A stretch of 64,000 nt of DNA from Amaricoccus macauensis (GTDB lineage: Bacteria; Pseudomonadota; Alphaproteobacteria; Rhodobacterales; Rhodobacteraceae): positions 496,001 through 560,000 of the forward strand of contig NZ_JACHFM010000003.1 in assembly GCF_014201905.1 (NCBI RefSeq), written 5' to 3'. Under the pieces are notes generated by a model, which was given only the letters and a program-made list of their open reading frames with translations, had not been told where the DNA came from and made no database searches. The translations under genes and the position numbers were made by a program. Below, in pieces: positions 25,364 to 34,331 of the stretch. How positions within the stretch are numbered: the first letter of the stretch is position 1; every line of letters starts with the position of its first letter.

Positions 25364-26760
25364 TGAGCGACATCCTGGTGGTCGACGACGAGGCAGACAT
25401 CCGTACCCTGATCGGCGACATTCTGACCGATGAGGGCCACGGCGTGCGTCTCGCCTGGGACAGCGAGACGGCGTTGGGCGAGATCGACCGCGCCGCGCCC
25501 GACCTGATCATCCTCGACATCTGGCTCAAGGACAGTCGGCTCGACGGCATCGACATCCTGAAGAAGGTGAAGCGCGACAACCCGGCAATCCCGGTGGTGA
25601 TCATCTCGGGTCACGGCAACATCGAGATCGCCGTCGCCGCGATCAAGCAGGGCGCCTACGACTTCATCGAGAAGCCGTTCAACATCGACCAGCTCATGGT
25701 CGTGATCGGCCGCGCCATGGAGACCTCGCGTCTCAGGCGGGAGAATGCCGCGCTGAAGACCCGTGACACCGGCTCCTCGGTCATGCTGGGCGGCAGCCCG
25801 AACTTCCGCCACATGAAGGGCCAGCTCGACAAGGTGGCGCGCACCAACAGCCGCATCATGCTGTCCGGGCCGGCGGGCTCCGGCAAGGAGGTGGCGGCGC
25901 GCTACATCCACAAGAACTCCGAGCGGGCAAAAGGGCCGTTCGTCACGGTAAACTCCGCCACCATCGGCGCCGACCAGATGGAGGAGGTGCTCTTCGGCCG
26001 CGAGGGTCCGGACCGCGGCGTCGAGGCCGGCCTCTTCGAGCGGGCCCACACCGGGGTGCTGTTCTTCGACGAGGTGGCGGACATGCCGCTCGGCACCCAG
26101 TCGAAGATCCTGCGTGTTCTCGTGGACCAGAGCTTCCAGCGGGTCGGCGGGTCGAACACCGTGCGTGTCGATGTGCGGGTGGTCTCCGCGACCACGCGCG
26201 ACCTCGCCCGCGAAGTGCAGGCCGGCCGGTTCCGCACCGAACTCTACCACCGGCTGAACGTGGTGCCGGTGACCGTGCCGGGGCTGGAAGCCCGCCGGGA
26301 GGACATCCCCGAGCTCGCCGCGCGTTTCCTCGAGGACCTCAGCACCGCGCAGGGCCTGCCGAAGCGTACCCTGACGCCGGAGGCCGAGGCCCAGCTCCAG
26401 ACCATGCGCTGGCCCGGCAACGTCCGCCAGCTCCGGAACACCCTTGAGCGCTCGCTGATCCTCGGGCCGGATCAGGGTCCGATCGAGCCGGAGGAACTGG
26501 TGCTCGAGTCCGCCCCGAATGGCGCCAACGCCGGCGGGATGCTCGGCGCGGCCTTCGCCGGTCTCGCGCTGCGCGAGGCGCGGGAGATGTTCGAGCGCGA
26601 GTATCTCGTGGCCCAGATCAACCGTTTCGGCGGCAACATCTCCCGGACGGCGAACTTCGTCGGCATGGAGCGCTCGGCGCTGCACCGCAAGCTGAAGTCG
26701 CTGAACGTGATCACTGCCGGCCGCAATGATCGCAGCGAGGAGGCCGAAGCGCACGCCTGA
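25363..26760 (+). CDS. ntrX: response regulator NtrX (without GAFTGA)
   Basis: Response regulator of 465 residues, partner of NtrY. Receiver with phospho-site D52 (L-D-I-W-L), AAA+ domain with Walker A G-P-A-G-S-G-K at 169-175 and a C-terminal Fis-type helix-turn-helix (I-S-R-T-A-N-F-V-G-M-E-R-S-A-L-H-R-K-L). In the place where sigma-54 activators carry GAFTGA there is a shortened F-G-R-E-G-P-D-R-G-V at 211-220. It therefore probably does not activate sigma-54 polymerase, as is typical of Rhodobacterales NtrX. The ATG at 25363 follows GAGGGAG at 25348-25354. Confidence 0.94.
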   Translation: MSDILVVDDEADIRTLIGDILTDEGHGVRLAWDSETALGEIDRAAPDLIILDIWLKDSRLDGIDILKKVKRDNPAIPVVIISGHGNIEIAVAAIKQGAYDFIEKPFNIDQLMVVIGRAMETSRLRRENAALKTRDTGSSVMLGGSPNFRHMKGQLDKVARTNSRIMLSGPAGSGKEVAARYIHKNSERAKGPFVTVNSATIGADQMEEVLFGREGPDRGVEAGLFERAHTGVLFFDEVADMPLGTQSKILRVLVDQSFQRVGGSNTVRVDVRVVSATTRDLAREVQAGRFRTELYHRLNVVPVTVPGLEARREDIPELAARFLEDLSTAQGLPKRTLTPEAEAQLQTMRWPGNVRQLRNTLERSLILGPDQGPIEPEELVLESAPNGANAGGMLGAAFAGLALREAREMFEREYLVAQINRFGGNISRTANFVGMERSALHRKLKSLNVITAGRNDRSEEAEAHA

Positions 26761-26790
26761 GCGACGCTTCGCCAAGCGGCGGGCGCCGGT

Positions 26791-28266
26791 TCAGTTGTGC
26801 GGCGCCCCGTCGTGATGCTCCGCCAGATCCTCGGGATGCCGCAGGTGGCCGTCCCGATGGCGGACGAAGTGGTTCCAGGCCCAGGTCAGTGCCCAGAGCA
26901 CGACGCCGATGGTGATGAGCCAGGCGGCGATGCGATATTGCGGCATCTGCGCGGCGCTGCGTGCCCACGGGCCGACGAGGAACGCGCAGGTCGCGGCACC
27001 GACCCATGGTACCCACGACGGCGCGCGGAAGTGGACGTGCGCCACCTTGTGCTTGCGCAGCACCAGCAGCGAGACGTTGACGATGGTGAAGACGCAGAGC
27101 AGCAGGAGCGCCGTGGTGCCGCCGAGCAGGCTCACCGCCGCACCCTGGCTGTTCGTCACCACGAAGTAGATGAGCCCGAAGGCGAGCAGGGTGGTGAAGA
27201 TGATCGCCACCCACGGGGTCCGGCGCGTGGGGTGCACTCGGCCAAGCGCGTGCGGCAGCACCCCCTGCCGCGCCAGCCCGTAGAGCAGGCGCGAGGCCAT
27301 CAGCATGTTGATGAGCGCCGAGTTCGCCACCGCGAACATGCCGATGAACGGGAAGATCGTGTCGAACGGCAGCCCCGGCGCGCCGGCACGCACCACCTGC
27401 GTCAGCGCCGAGCCCTTGGCCGGGTCGGTCAGGTCGCCGACCGGCACCAGCGCCACGGCGCAGATCGAGACGAGCACATAGATGACGCCGGTGATCCCCA
27501 GCCCGGCCAGCATCATCCGCGGGAAGTCCCGCACCGGATTGGTGCACTCCTCGGCCATGTTGACCGAATCCTCGAAGCCCACCATGGCGAAGAACGCCAG
27601 CGAGGTCGCGGCGGTCAGCGCCATGAAGGCGCTCTTGTCGGCTGACGAGTGGAAGATCATGACCTCGGTGAAATCCGCCCGGCCCTGTGTCATGGCCCAG
27701 AAGCCGATGAGGATGATCATCAGCAGCCCCGAGAGCTCGACGCAGGTCAGCACCACGTTCGCCTTCACGCTCTCGCCGACACCGCGGAAGTTCACCAGCG
27801 CGACGATTGCCATGAAGGCAAGGGCGAGCATGAGGATCCCGCCGCTGCCGGCCTCGTAGCCGAGGCCGAAGCCGTCCGAGAGAAAGCCCGCGAAGGCATT
27901 GGATGCGGTGGAGGCTGAGGTGATGCCTGAGCACATCACGGTAAACGCCACGAGGAACGTCAGAAAATGGATTCCGAACGCCCGGTGGGTGTAAAGCGCG
28001 GCACCGGCGGCCTGCGGATAGCGGGTGACGAGTTCCAGATAGGAAAGTGCCGTGATGGTCGCGACCGCGAATGCCACGAGGAAGGGTGCCCATGCGGCGC
28101 CGCCGACCTCGCCCGCCACTGTCCCGGTCAGGGCGTAGACGCCCGTCCCGAGGATGTCGCCGACGATGAAGAGGAGCAGAAGCTTCGGGCCCATCACCCG
28201 CACCAGCTCCGGTTCCCCCTTCGCGTGCCCGTGCCCGTCCCCGACGCCCGACGTTGCGGTGCTCAT
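26791..28266 (-). CDS. APC-superfamily amino-acid permease
   Basis: Inner-membrane transporter of 491 residues with about 12 predicted helices. The first helix has the APC pattern G-D-I-L-G-T-G-V-Y-A-L-T-G, and the sixth-helix region has F-A-M-V-G-F-E-D-S-V-N-M-A-E-E, both typical of cationic amino acid transporters (CAT type). A histidine-rich start (G-D-G-H-G-H-A-K-G) and C-terminal tail are visible. GGGGAG eight bases upstream supports the ATG at 28266. The substrate is not determinable. It is convergent with ntrX. Confidence 0.87.
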   Translation of the reverse strand: MSTATSGVGDGHGHAKGEPELVRVMGPKLLLLFIVGDILGTGVYALTGTVAGEVGGAAWAPFLVAFAVATITALSYLELVTRYPQAAGAALYTHRAFGIHFLTFLVAFTVMCSGITSASTASNAFAGFLSDGFGLGYEAGSGGILMLALAFMAIVALVNFRGVGESVKANVVLTCVELSGLLMIILIGFWAMTQGRADFTEVMIFHSSADKSAFMALTAATSLAFFAMVGFEDSVNMAEECTNPVRDFPRMMLAGLGITGVIYVLVSICAVALVPVGDLTDPAKGSALTQVVRAGAPGLPFDTIFPFIGMFAVANSALINMLMASRLLYGLARQGVLPHALGRVHPTRRTPWVAIIFTTLLAFGLIYFVVTNSQGAAVSLLGGTTALLLLCVFTIVNVSLLVLRKHKVAHVHFRAPSWVPWVGAATCAFLVGPWARSAAQMPQYRIAAWLITIGVVLWALTWAWNHFVRHRDGHLRHPEDLAEHHDGAPHN

Positions 28267-28432
28267 GCCTGTCGCTCCCCGTGCCTGCGCTCTCGCACTC
28301 GTGAGGGAACGCCCCGTCGCGCGGCCGGGTTCCCCGGCGGCACCATAGTACAGAATCGCTGAATCCCGCAGCGACGCGTGTGGCCGCGGCCGGGACGAGG
28401 CTGACGTCAGCGGCTGCCTCGGGGGGGCGACG

Positions 28433-29248
28433 TCAGGAGGCGGGCCAGCTCTCCACGACCTTCCACGCTTCCGCCGCATTCGCCACGTGGGTGATCAGCC
28501 CGAGATCGTCCGGCGCCACGGTTCCGGCCCTGACCAACGCCTGCCAGTCGATCACCTCATGCCAGAAGTCGCCGCCAAACAGCAGGATCGGCAGCCGCTT
28601 CATCCGGCCGGTCTGCACCAGCGTCAGCACCTCGAAAAGCTCGTCGAGGGTTCCGAAGCCGCCCGGAAACGCCACGATCGCCCGGGCGCGCATCAGGAAG
28701 TGCATCTTGCGGATGGCGAAATAGTGGAAGTTGAAGCTCAGCTCCGGCGTGCCGTAGAGGTTCGGGCTCTGCTCGTGCGGCAGCACGATGTTGAGGCTGA
28801 CCGAGACGCCGCCTTCTTCCCATGCGCCGCGGCTGCCGGCCTCCATGATCCCCGGGCCGCCACCCGTGCAGACCACATAGTCGCGGTTGCCCGTCGAGAT
28901 CGCCTTTTTCGTGCAGAGCCGCGCGAAAGTGCGCGCCTCCTCATACCAGTGCGCGAGCCCGCTTGCCGGTCGCGCGGGGCCGGTGTCGGCCGGATCGGGG
29001 ATCCGCGCGCTGCCGAACATCACCACGGTGGAGTCGATGCCGCGCTCGGCAAGCGTCATCTCGGGCTTCAGCAGCTCCAGTTGCAACCGCACCGGGCGCA
29101 GCTCCTCGCGAGTCAGGAAATCGGCGTCGTTGAACGCAAGTCGATAGCTCGGCGACAGCGTCTGTGGCGTCTCCGGCGTCCGGTCCCAGCGGGCGACATC
29201 CTCCCTCGCATCAGGAAAACGGCGCGGTTGTTCGGTCGGTTGGCTCAT
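28433..29248 (-). CDS. LOG/TIGR00730-family nucleotide phosphoribohydrolase
   Basis: Rossmann-fold protein of 271 residues. The LOG signature P-G-G-F-G-T-L-D-E is present near residue 195, with the upstream phosphate-binding V-C-T-G-G-G-P-G-I-M-E-A-G near 125. Members of this family hydrolyse cytokinin or adenosine monophosphates, or act as pyrimidine/purine nucleotide N-glycosidases (PpnN type); the longer N-terminus of this protein resembles the long bacterial group. The third ATG of a cluster, at 29248, has the best distance to GAGAGG and is chosen. It is divergent from dapD. Confidence 0.83.
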   Translation of the reverse strand: MSQPTEQPRRFPDAREDVARWDRTPETPQTLSPSYRLAFNDADFLTREELRPVRLQLELLKPEMTLAERGIDSTVVMFGSARIPDPADTGPARPASGLAHWYEEARTFARLCTKKAISTGNRDYVVCTGGGPGIMEAGSRGAWEEGGVSVSLNIVLPHEQSPNLYGTPELSFNFHYFAIRKMHFLMRARAIVAFPGGFGTLDELFEVLTLVQTGRMKRLPILLFGGDFWHEVIDWQALVRAGTVAPDDLGLITHVANAAEAWKVVESWPAS

Positions 29249-29375
29249 GCCCATCATCCTCTCGGCGCATTGCCTCAGGTCCGGCGCCCGTCTATAGGTT
29301 CGGCCGAACCCCTGCCAGACTTGAACTTGATCGTCTGAATACTGTCTGAATCACGAATCCCGGAGTGCCTGAACC

Positions 29376-30227
29376 ATGAGCCTCGATCACGCCCATCTTG
29401 AACGTGCTGTCGAGGCAGCGTGGGACGCGCGCGATACCATCACGCCGGCCACTGGCGGAGATGCGCGTGCCGCCATCGAAACCACCCTCGAGGCGCTGGA
29501 CAAGGGCGCGCTGCGGGTGGCCGAGCGGCAGACCGATGGCGTCTGGAAGGTCAACCAGTGGGCGAAAAAGGCCGTTCTCCTCGGCTTCCGCCTGCAGGAC
29601 ATGGCCGAGCAGAGCGGCGGGCCGCAGGGCGGCGGCTGGTGGGACAAGGTCGACTCGAAGTTCAAGGGCTGGACCGAGCATGATTGGCGGGCCGCCGGCT
29701 TCCGGGCGGTGCCGACCTCTGTCGTCCGCCGGTCGGCGTACATCGCGCCCGGCGCCGTGCTCATGCCTTCCTTCGTCAACCTCGGCGCCTACGTGGGCGA
29801 GGGGACGATGGTCGATACCTGGGCGACGGTTGGGTCCTGCGCGCAGATCGGCAAGAACGTGCATCTCTCGGGCGGCGTCGGCATTGGCGGCGTGCTCGAG
29901 CCCCTGCAGGCCGGCCCGACGATCATCGAGGACAACTGCTTCATCGGCGCTCGCTCCGAGGTGGTCGAAGGCTGCATCGTGCGCGAGGGCTCGGTCCTCG
30001 GCATGGGCGTCTTCATCGGCCAGTCAACCAAGATCGTCGACCGCACGACAGGCGAGACTTTCTACGGCGAAGTGCCGCCGTACTCGGTTGTCGTCGCGGG
30101 TAGCATGCCGGGCAAATCGTTCCCGAACAACGAGCCCGGTCCGAGTCTCTATTGTGCGGTGATCGTCAAGCGGGTTGACGAGCGCACGCGTTCCAAGACG
30201 GGTATCAATGACCTACTGCGAGATTGA
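29376..30227 (+). CDS. dapD: tetrahydrodipicolinate N-succinyltransferase
   Basis: DapD transfers succinyl from succinyl-CoA to tetrahydrodipicolinate in lysine and cell-wall diaminopimelate synthesis. The 283-residue protein has the left-handed beta-helix hexapeptide repeats in the middle (for example [13 protein letters not shown] near residue 140) and the family pattern [21 protein letters not shown]. Length is normal. A small gene overlaps its last 20 bases. In relatives dapE usually follows; here it does not. Confidence 0.95.
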   Translation: MSLDHAHLERAVEAAWDARDTITPATGGDARAAIETTLEALDKGALRVAERQTDGVWKVNQWAKKAVLLGFRLQDMAEQSGGPQGGGWWDKVDSKFKGWTEHDWRAAGFRAVPTSVVRRSAYIAPGAVLMPSFVNLGAYVGEGTMVDTWATVGSCAQIGKNVHLSGGVGIGGVLEPLQAGPTIIEDNCFIGARSEVVEGCIVREGSVLGMGVFIGQSTKIVDRTTGETFYGEVPPYSVVVAGSMPGKSFPNNEPGPSLYCAVIVKRVDERTRSKTGINDLLRD

Positions 30228-30555
30228 CGATCCTCTCGTGAGCGATGTGTTCACATTGCTTGTCGTGGTCGGCCGGGGGCCGAGCGACGATCTTCCAAGC
30301 GATGCGACGGGGGCCGAACTCCTGTGCTACGCCACGGGCAATGATGAGGCCGAGGCGGTGCGCGAGACGGTGAACGTGCTGCGGGCCGCCGATCTTCGGC
30401 CGCTCGACGTGACGGGCTATGGCTCGCTCGCCGAACGCGAGACAGAGGGTGAAGTGAGCGACGAGGAGCGCGACCTCATCGAGCGCTGCCGTCGGGAAAA
30501 CGCGGTGATCGTCGCCGAGTTCACGCCGATCTATGGCGAGCGCGTCATCCACTAG
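30208..30555 (+). CDS. small hypothetical protein overlapping dapD
   Basis: Acidic protein of 115 residues that starts at an ATG 20 bases before the dapD stop. I do not recognise a family. It has no signal peptide or membrane helix. The sequence has normal composition and a plausible alpha/beta pattern ([12 protein letters not shown] near the start, then [17 protein letters not shown]). The overlap with dapD indicates translational coupling, and codon usage looks like that of its neighbours, so I regard it as a real gene. Confidence 0.65.
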   Translation: MTYCEIDDPLVSDVFTLLVVVGRGPSDDLPSDATGAELLCYATGNDEAEAVRETVNVLRAADLRPLDVTGYGSLAERETEGEVSDEERDLIERCRRENAVIVAEFTPIYGERVIH

Positions 30556-30593
30556 GGTGACACTCCTGCAGACAGTCACCTCGGGACGCCGCC

Positions 30594-31532
30594 ATGACGA
30601 ATGATGCGCCCCGGCGCCGGACCGTTCCGAACTTCGCGCTCTATGGCGCGGAGGCAGGTCAGGCCTGGGTCGACATGGTGCATTGCGAGCGCATCCCCGC
30701 CCGCGCCGGCCGTTTCGGCTTCGAGATCGAGCCGCATTCGCACGACGGCCTGATCCAGTCGCTGCACGTGACGCAAGGCGGGGGCGAGACCTTCATCGAC
30801 GGCCAGGACTGGGCTTTCGCGGCGCCCTGCCTGATCGTCGTGCCGGCGCGGTCGGTTCACGGCTTTCGCTTCAGTGCTGACATTGACGGTCACGTCATCA
30901 CCGCCGCGCAGTCCGCGCTCGAGTCCGTTGCGATGGCGGCGGAGCCCGAGCTTCTGCCGTACATGCGCACGCCGGCGGTGCTGGCGATCGACCCGGCGAG
31001 CCGGCGCGGCACCCCGCTCGGCCCGCTCTTCGAGGCGATCGGCCGCGAGGCGGAAAGCCATGGCCGGTGGCAGTTCACCGCGGGCATCGCACTCACCATC
31101 GCGCTCTTCGTGCAGGTCGCGCGGTTGAGCGAGACGGCGCGGCTCTTGGCAATCCCCGCCCGCGCCGCGAGGGCGGCGCGGATCGAGCGGCTTCGCTTGC
31201 TCCTCGACGCGCGTTGCCGCACGCGCCAGCCCGTCAGCAGCTATGCGGCGGCCATGGGGATCACCACCGGCCAGCTCACGCGGATCTGCCGCGAGGCCTT
31301 CGGGGTGTCGGCCATCGAGGCGATCGACCTGCGCTCGATCCACGAGGCCAAGCGCCTGCTCGGCTACTCGGTGATGAGCGTCAAGCACATCGCGAGCGAG
31401 CTCGGCTTCGAGGACGAGGCATACTTCAGCCGGTTCTTCCGCAAGCAGACCGGCCTGCGCCCGACCGAGTACCGCGCGAATGCTCAGAGCCGGCTTGCAC
31501 CGACCCTGAGCGACGAAACCAAGGCGACCTGA
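30594..31532 (+). CDS. AraC-family regulator, PobR-like
   Basis: Transcription factor of 312 residues. The N-terminal part (V-P-N-F-A-L-Y-G, then I-E-P-H-S-H-D-G-L-I-Q-S-L-H-V) is a cupin-like ligand domain like that of PobR proteins, which respond to 4-hydroxybenzoate. The C-terminal double helix-turn-helix spans about 205-300, with the AraC signature V-K-H-I-A-S-E-L-G-F-E-D-E-A-Y-F-S-R-F-F-R. It is convergent with the P450-reductase fusion gene and is the obvious local candidate to control it. That pairing and an aromatic inducer are inference from similarity and position. Confidence 0.85.
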   Translation: MTNDAPRRRTVPNFALYGAEAGQAWVDMVHCERIPARAGRFGFEIEPHSHDGLIQSLHVTQGGGETFIDGQDWAFAAPCLIVVPARSVHGFRFSADIDGHVITAAQSALESVAMAAEPELLPYMRTPAVLAIDPASRRGTPLGPLFEAIGREAESHGRWQFTAGIALTIALFVQVARLSETARLLAIPARAARAARIERLRLLLDARCRTRQPVSSYAAAMGITTGQLTRICREAFGVSAIEAIDLRSIHEAKRLLGYSVMSVKHIASELGFEDEAYFSRFFRKQTGLRPTEYRANAQSRLAPTLSDETKAT

Positions 31533-31535
31533 GCC

Positions 31536-34331
31536 TCAGGCGACGAGCTCGCCCATGATGACGTGGAGGTTCTCCGGCCCGGAGTTCGTGAGGTTGTTGC
31601 CGCGCACGTACTTGATCGGCCTTGCCGGGTCGAAGGCCATGCCGTCGAGCTTGTTCACCAGCAGCTTCACCGAGATCAGGGTCTCGAGCTTGGCGAGCGG
31701 CATCCCGAGGCACTTGTGGACCCCGTTGCCGAAGCCGAGGTGGCCGCTGGTGTCGCGGTCGATGTCGAAGGTCTCGCCGTCGGGGAACCTGGCGCTGTCG
31801 CGGTTCGCGGCCGAGAGGAGCAGCCGTACGGTCGCGCCCTTCGGCAGGGTCACGCCCGACACCACGGTCTCTTCCGTGGTCATCCGGCTCACCCGCTGAA
31901 CCGTGCCGCGGTAGCGCGCGACCTCCTCGACGAAGCGGTCGATGTCGGCGGGGTTGTCGCGGAGCCGGGCGACCAGCCCGGGCTGTTCGGTCAGCATCCG
32001 GAAGGCGTTCGCGACAAGGATCGTCGTCGTATCGTGTCCGGCGATGAAGACGAAGGCGCAGAGCTCCTTGGCTTCCTTCTCCGACAGCAGACCGTCCTTC
32101 CACATGCGCGCGATGTGGCCGCCGATCGACGGGCTGCCGGACTTGTGCAGGCGCTCCATCGCCTCCTTGAGATAGGCGAAGAAGTCCATGGCGCTCTGCT
32201 CGTCGGTGCCGGTGCCGGGCGCGTTGCGGGCGAGGCGGCCGAAGTAGCTGAAGGTCTCGTCCGACCAGAACTTCATCTTCTCCTCGTCCTCGTTCGGCAC
32301 GTCGATCATCGTCGAGATCGTCGCGATCGAGAGCGGGATGGCGTAGTCCTCCACCACGTCGCCGCCGCCCTTCGCGATCATCGCATCAAGCAAGCTCTCG
32401 GCGCGCGCGGTGATCTGGTCGACGAAGGGTTCGAGCGACAGCGGCATGAACGACGGCTGGACCACCTTGCGCAGGCGCGAGTGTCCCGGCGAGTCGAAGA
32501 GCGTCAGGAACGTCAGCGGCGGCGGGCTCACGACCTCGGACGAGAAGAGCTTCGGGTTGCGGACCGCGGCGTAGACGTCCTCGTAGCGCGACAGGAACCA
32601 CACATCCGACGTCGCCGACTGGCAGCGCAGCACGGGCGCGTTCTCGCGCATCCAGCGATAGTGCTCGTAGGGATCGCCCTGCGACCCGTCGTCCACCACC
32701 TTGAAGGGCTCAAGCCCCTCGGGCCACGCCAGCTCGTGGGAGTAGGGGGGCAGCGGTGCCGCGGCGAACGGGCAACCCGCGGGCTCGGGCTCCGGCGCCG
32801 CGACAGGGACGGGCGCCGGGGCAGGGGCGGGCGCCAGGGCAGGGGCCGGTACGCGGTCCATCCGCTCCAGCGCCCGGCTCATCGTCGCCTTGGAGTGCTG
32901 GGCGTGGAGCGCGATCAGGTCGCGCGCGCGGTTGATATCGCCAAGCTCGAACGCCGCCACCAGATCGTGGTGCTGCTGCACGATGTCGCCGACGATCTCC
33001 ACCTCCGCCGTCAGCGCCCGGCCGATGTAGTCCTGAACCGCGAGCTGCTTGTAGAGCGTCACGAGTTGGGTGTTCTTCGACGCCTCGATCAGGAACATGT
33101 GGAAGGCGTGGTTCGCCTCGCTGTAGCGCGCGACATCGGTGAAGCGCTTGCCGGCCACATGGCGCCCGGTCGTGTCCGCGAGCTTGCGGTAGGCCATGAG
33201 CTGCTCGCTCGTGAGGCGCCCCATGACGAGCTGCGCCGCGCCGAGTTCGAGCGCCAGGCGCAGGTCGAAGGCCTCGTCGACGTCGATCGGCGCGATGTGC
33301 TCCTCGCCGGTCTGCACCACGAGGCCGCTGCCGGCAAACTTCTCGTAGTAGAAGTTCCGCGGCATCAGCCCCTCGGCCTTGAGGAAGCTGCGCACCGCAT
33401 CGACCATCGGCGGCGGACCGCAGAGATAGACATCCGCCTCGCCGCCGTTCAGTTGCGACGGCAGGATATGCGAGGTGACATAGCCCTTGTTCGGATAGCT
33501 GCTCGTCTCGCTTGCAACCGTGCAGAGATAGCTGAAGTTCGGCAGCCGGCTGGCGAAGGCGTCGAGCTTCTCGATCTCCACCAGATCGGCGTCATTGGTG
33601 ACGCCGAAGATCAGGTGGATCGGCTGGCGGGTCTCGCCGTCGGCGGCGATCTTCTCCAGCATGGACAGAAACGGCGCAAGCCCGGTGCCACCGGCGAGGA
33701 ACAGAACCGGGCGCTCGATCGGCCGAAGGTAGAAGCTGCCCATGGGGCCGCGCATCTCGATCTCGTCGCCGATCTTTGCCCGCTCCAGCAGCCAGTTCGA
33801 CATGACGCCGTGCGGCACGTTGCGGATCAGGAACGACACCTCGTCATCGGACGGGCCGGAGCTGAAGGAATAGGACCGGGTCTGGTCGGTGCCCGGCACC
33901 TGAAGATTGACGTACTGCCCCGGCAGGAAGCTGAGTGCGCCGCGGTTCTCAAGGGCGACCGAGAAGCTGAGGGCGGTGTCCGAGATCACCCGGCGCGCCG
34001 TGACGCGGCCCTTGTAGGCCGAGGCGGCGACGCTCGACACATCCGAGCTGGTGGCGATACGGACGACACAGTCGCTCGTCGGCCGCATCTGGCAGGTGAG
34101 AACCCGCCCGGCGGCGGCTTCCTCGGGCGAGAGGGCGTCGTCCACGCAGTCGCCGAGCTCATAGTCGCCGGACTCGCAGAGCGCCTTGCAGGTGCCGCAG
34201 ACGCCGTCGCGGCAGTCGAGCGGGATGTTGATCCGGGCGCGCAGGGCGGCCTCTGAGACCGGCTCGCCGTCCTCGCAGTCTATGAACTGCGTCACCCCGT
34301 CCTCGAACCGAAGGGTAATCTGGTGGGTCAT
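31536..34331 (-). CDS. fused BenC-type reductase - FCD domain - cytochrome P450
   Basis: A 931-residue single chain with four parts. Residues 1-95: plant-type [2Fe-2S] ferredoxin, cysteines C40, C45, C48, C80. 100-335: ferredoxin-NAD reductase, FAD motif R-S-Y-S at 152-155, nicotinamide motif G-G-T-G-L-A-P at 214-220, C-G-P-P-P-M-V at 304-310; this half closely resembles benzoate dioxygenase reductase BenC. 345-490: an FCD domain as in GntR regulators, with H411, H454/H455 and H476 as likely metal ligands, but no DNA-binding part. 495-520: alanine/proline linker. 525-931: cytochrome P450 with A-G-H-D-T-T at 764-769, E803-R806 (E-x-x-R) and heme loop F-G-N-G-V-H-K-C-L-G, heme cysteine C874. 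It should take NADH electrons to its own P450. The substrate is unknown; the PobR-like neighbour suggests an aromatic. GGAGG precedes the ATG. Confidence 0.9.
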   Translation of the reverse strand: MTHQITLRFEDGVTQFIDCEDGEPVSEAALRARINIPLDCRDGVCGTCKALCESGDYELGDCVDDALSPEEAAAGRVLTCQMRPTSDCVVRIATSSDVSSVAASAYKGRVTARRVISDTALSFSVALENRGALSFLPGQYVNLQVPGTDQTRSYSFSSGPSDDEVSFLIRNVPHGVMSNWLLERAKIGDEIEMRGPMGSFYLRPIERPVLFLAGGTGLAPFLSMLEKIAADGETRQPIHLIFGVTNDADLVEIEKLDAFASRLPNFSYLCTVASETSSYPNKGYVTSHILPSQLNGGEADVYLCGPPPMVDAVRSFLKAEGLMPRNFYYEKFAGSGLVVQTGEEHIAPIDVDEAFDLRLALELGAAQLVMGRLTSEQLMAYRKLADTTGRHVAGKRFTDVARYSEANHAFHMFLIEASKNTQLVTLYKQLAVQDYIGRALTAEVEIVGDIVQQHHDLVAAFELGDINRARDLIALHAQHSKATMSRALERMDRVPAPALAPAPAPAPVPVAAPEPEPAGCPFAAAPLPPYSHELAWPEGLEPFKVVDDGSQGDPYEHYRWMRENAPVLRCQSATSDVWFLSRYEDVYAAVRNPKLFSSEVVSPPPLTFLTLFDSPGHSRLRKVVQPSFMPLSLEPFVDQITARAESLLDAMIAKGGGDVVEDYAIPLSIATISTMIDVPNEDEEKMKFWSDETFSYFGRLARNAPGTGTDEQSAMDFFAYLKEAMERLHKSGSPSIGGHIARMWKDGLLSEKEAKELCAFVFIAGHDTTTILVANAFRMLTEQPGLVARLRDNPADIDRFVEEVARYRGTVQRVSRMTTEETVVSGVTLPKGATVRLLLSAANRDSARFPDGETFDIDRDTSGHLGFGNGVHKCLGMPLAKLETLISVKLLVNKLDGMAFDPARPIKYVRGNNLTNSGPENLHVIMGELVA

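Noticed and set aside
31563-34256. 897-codon plus-strand frame opposite the P450 fusion
   Set aside because: No recognisable motif; the minus-strand frame carries ferredoxin, flavin, nicotinamide and heme motifs in order.
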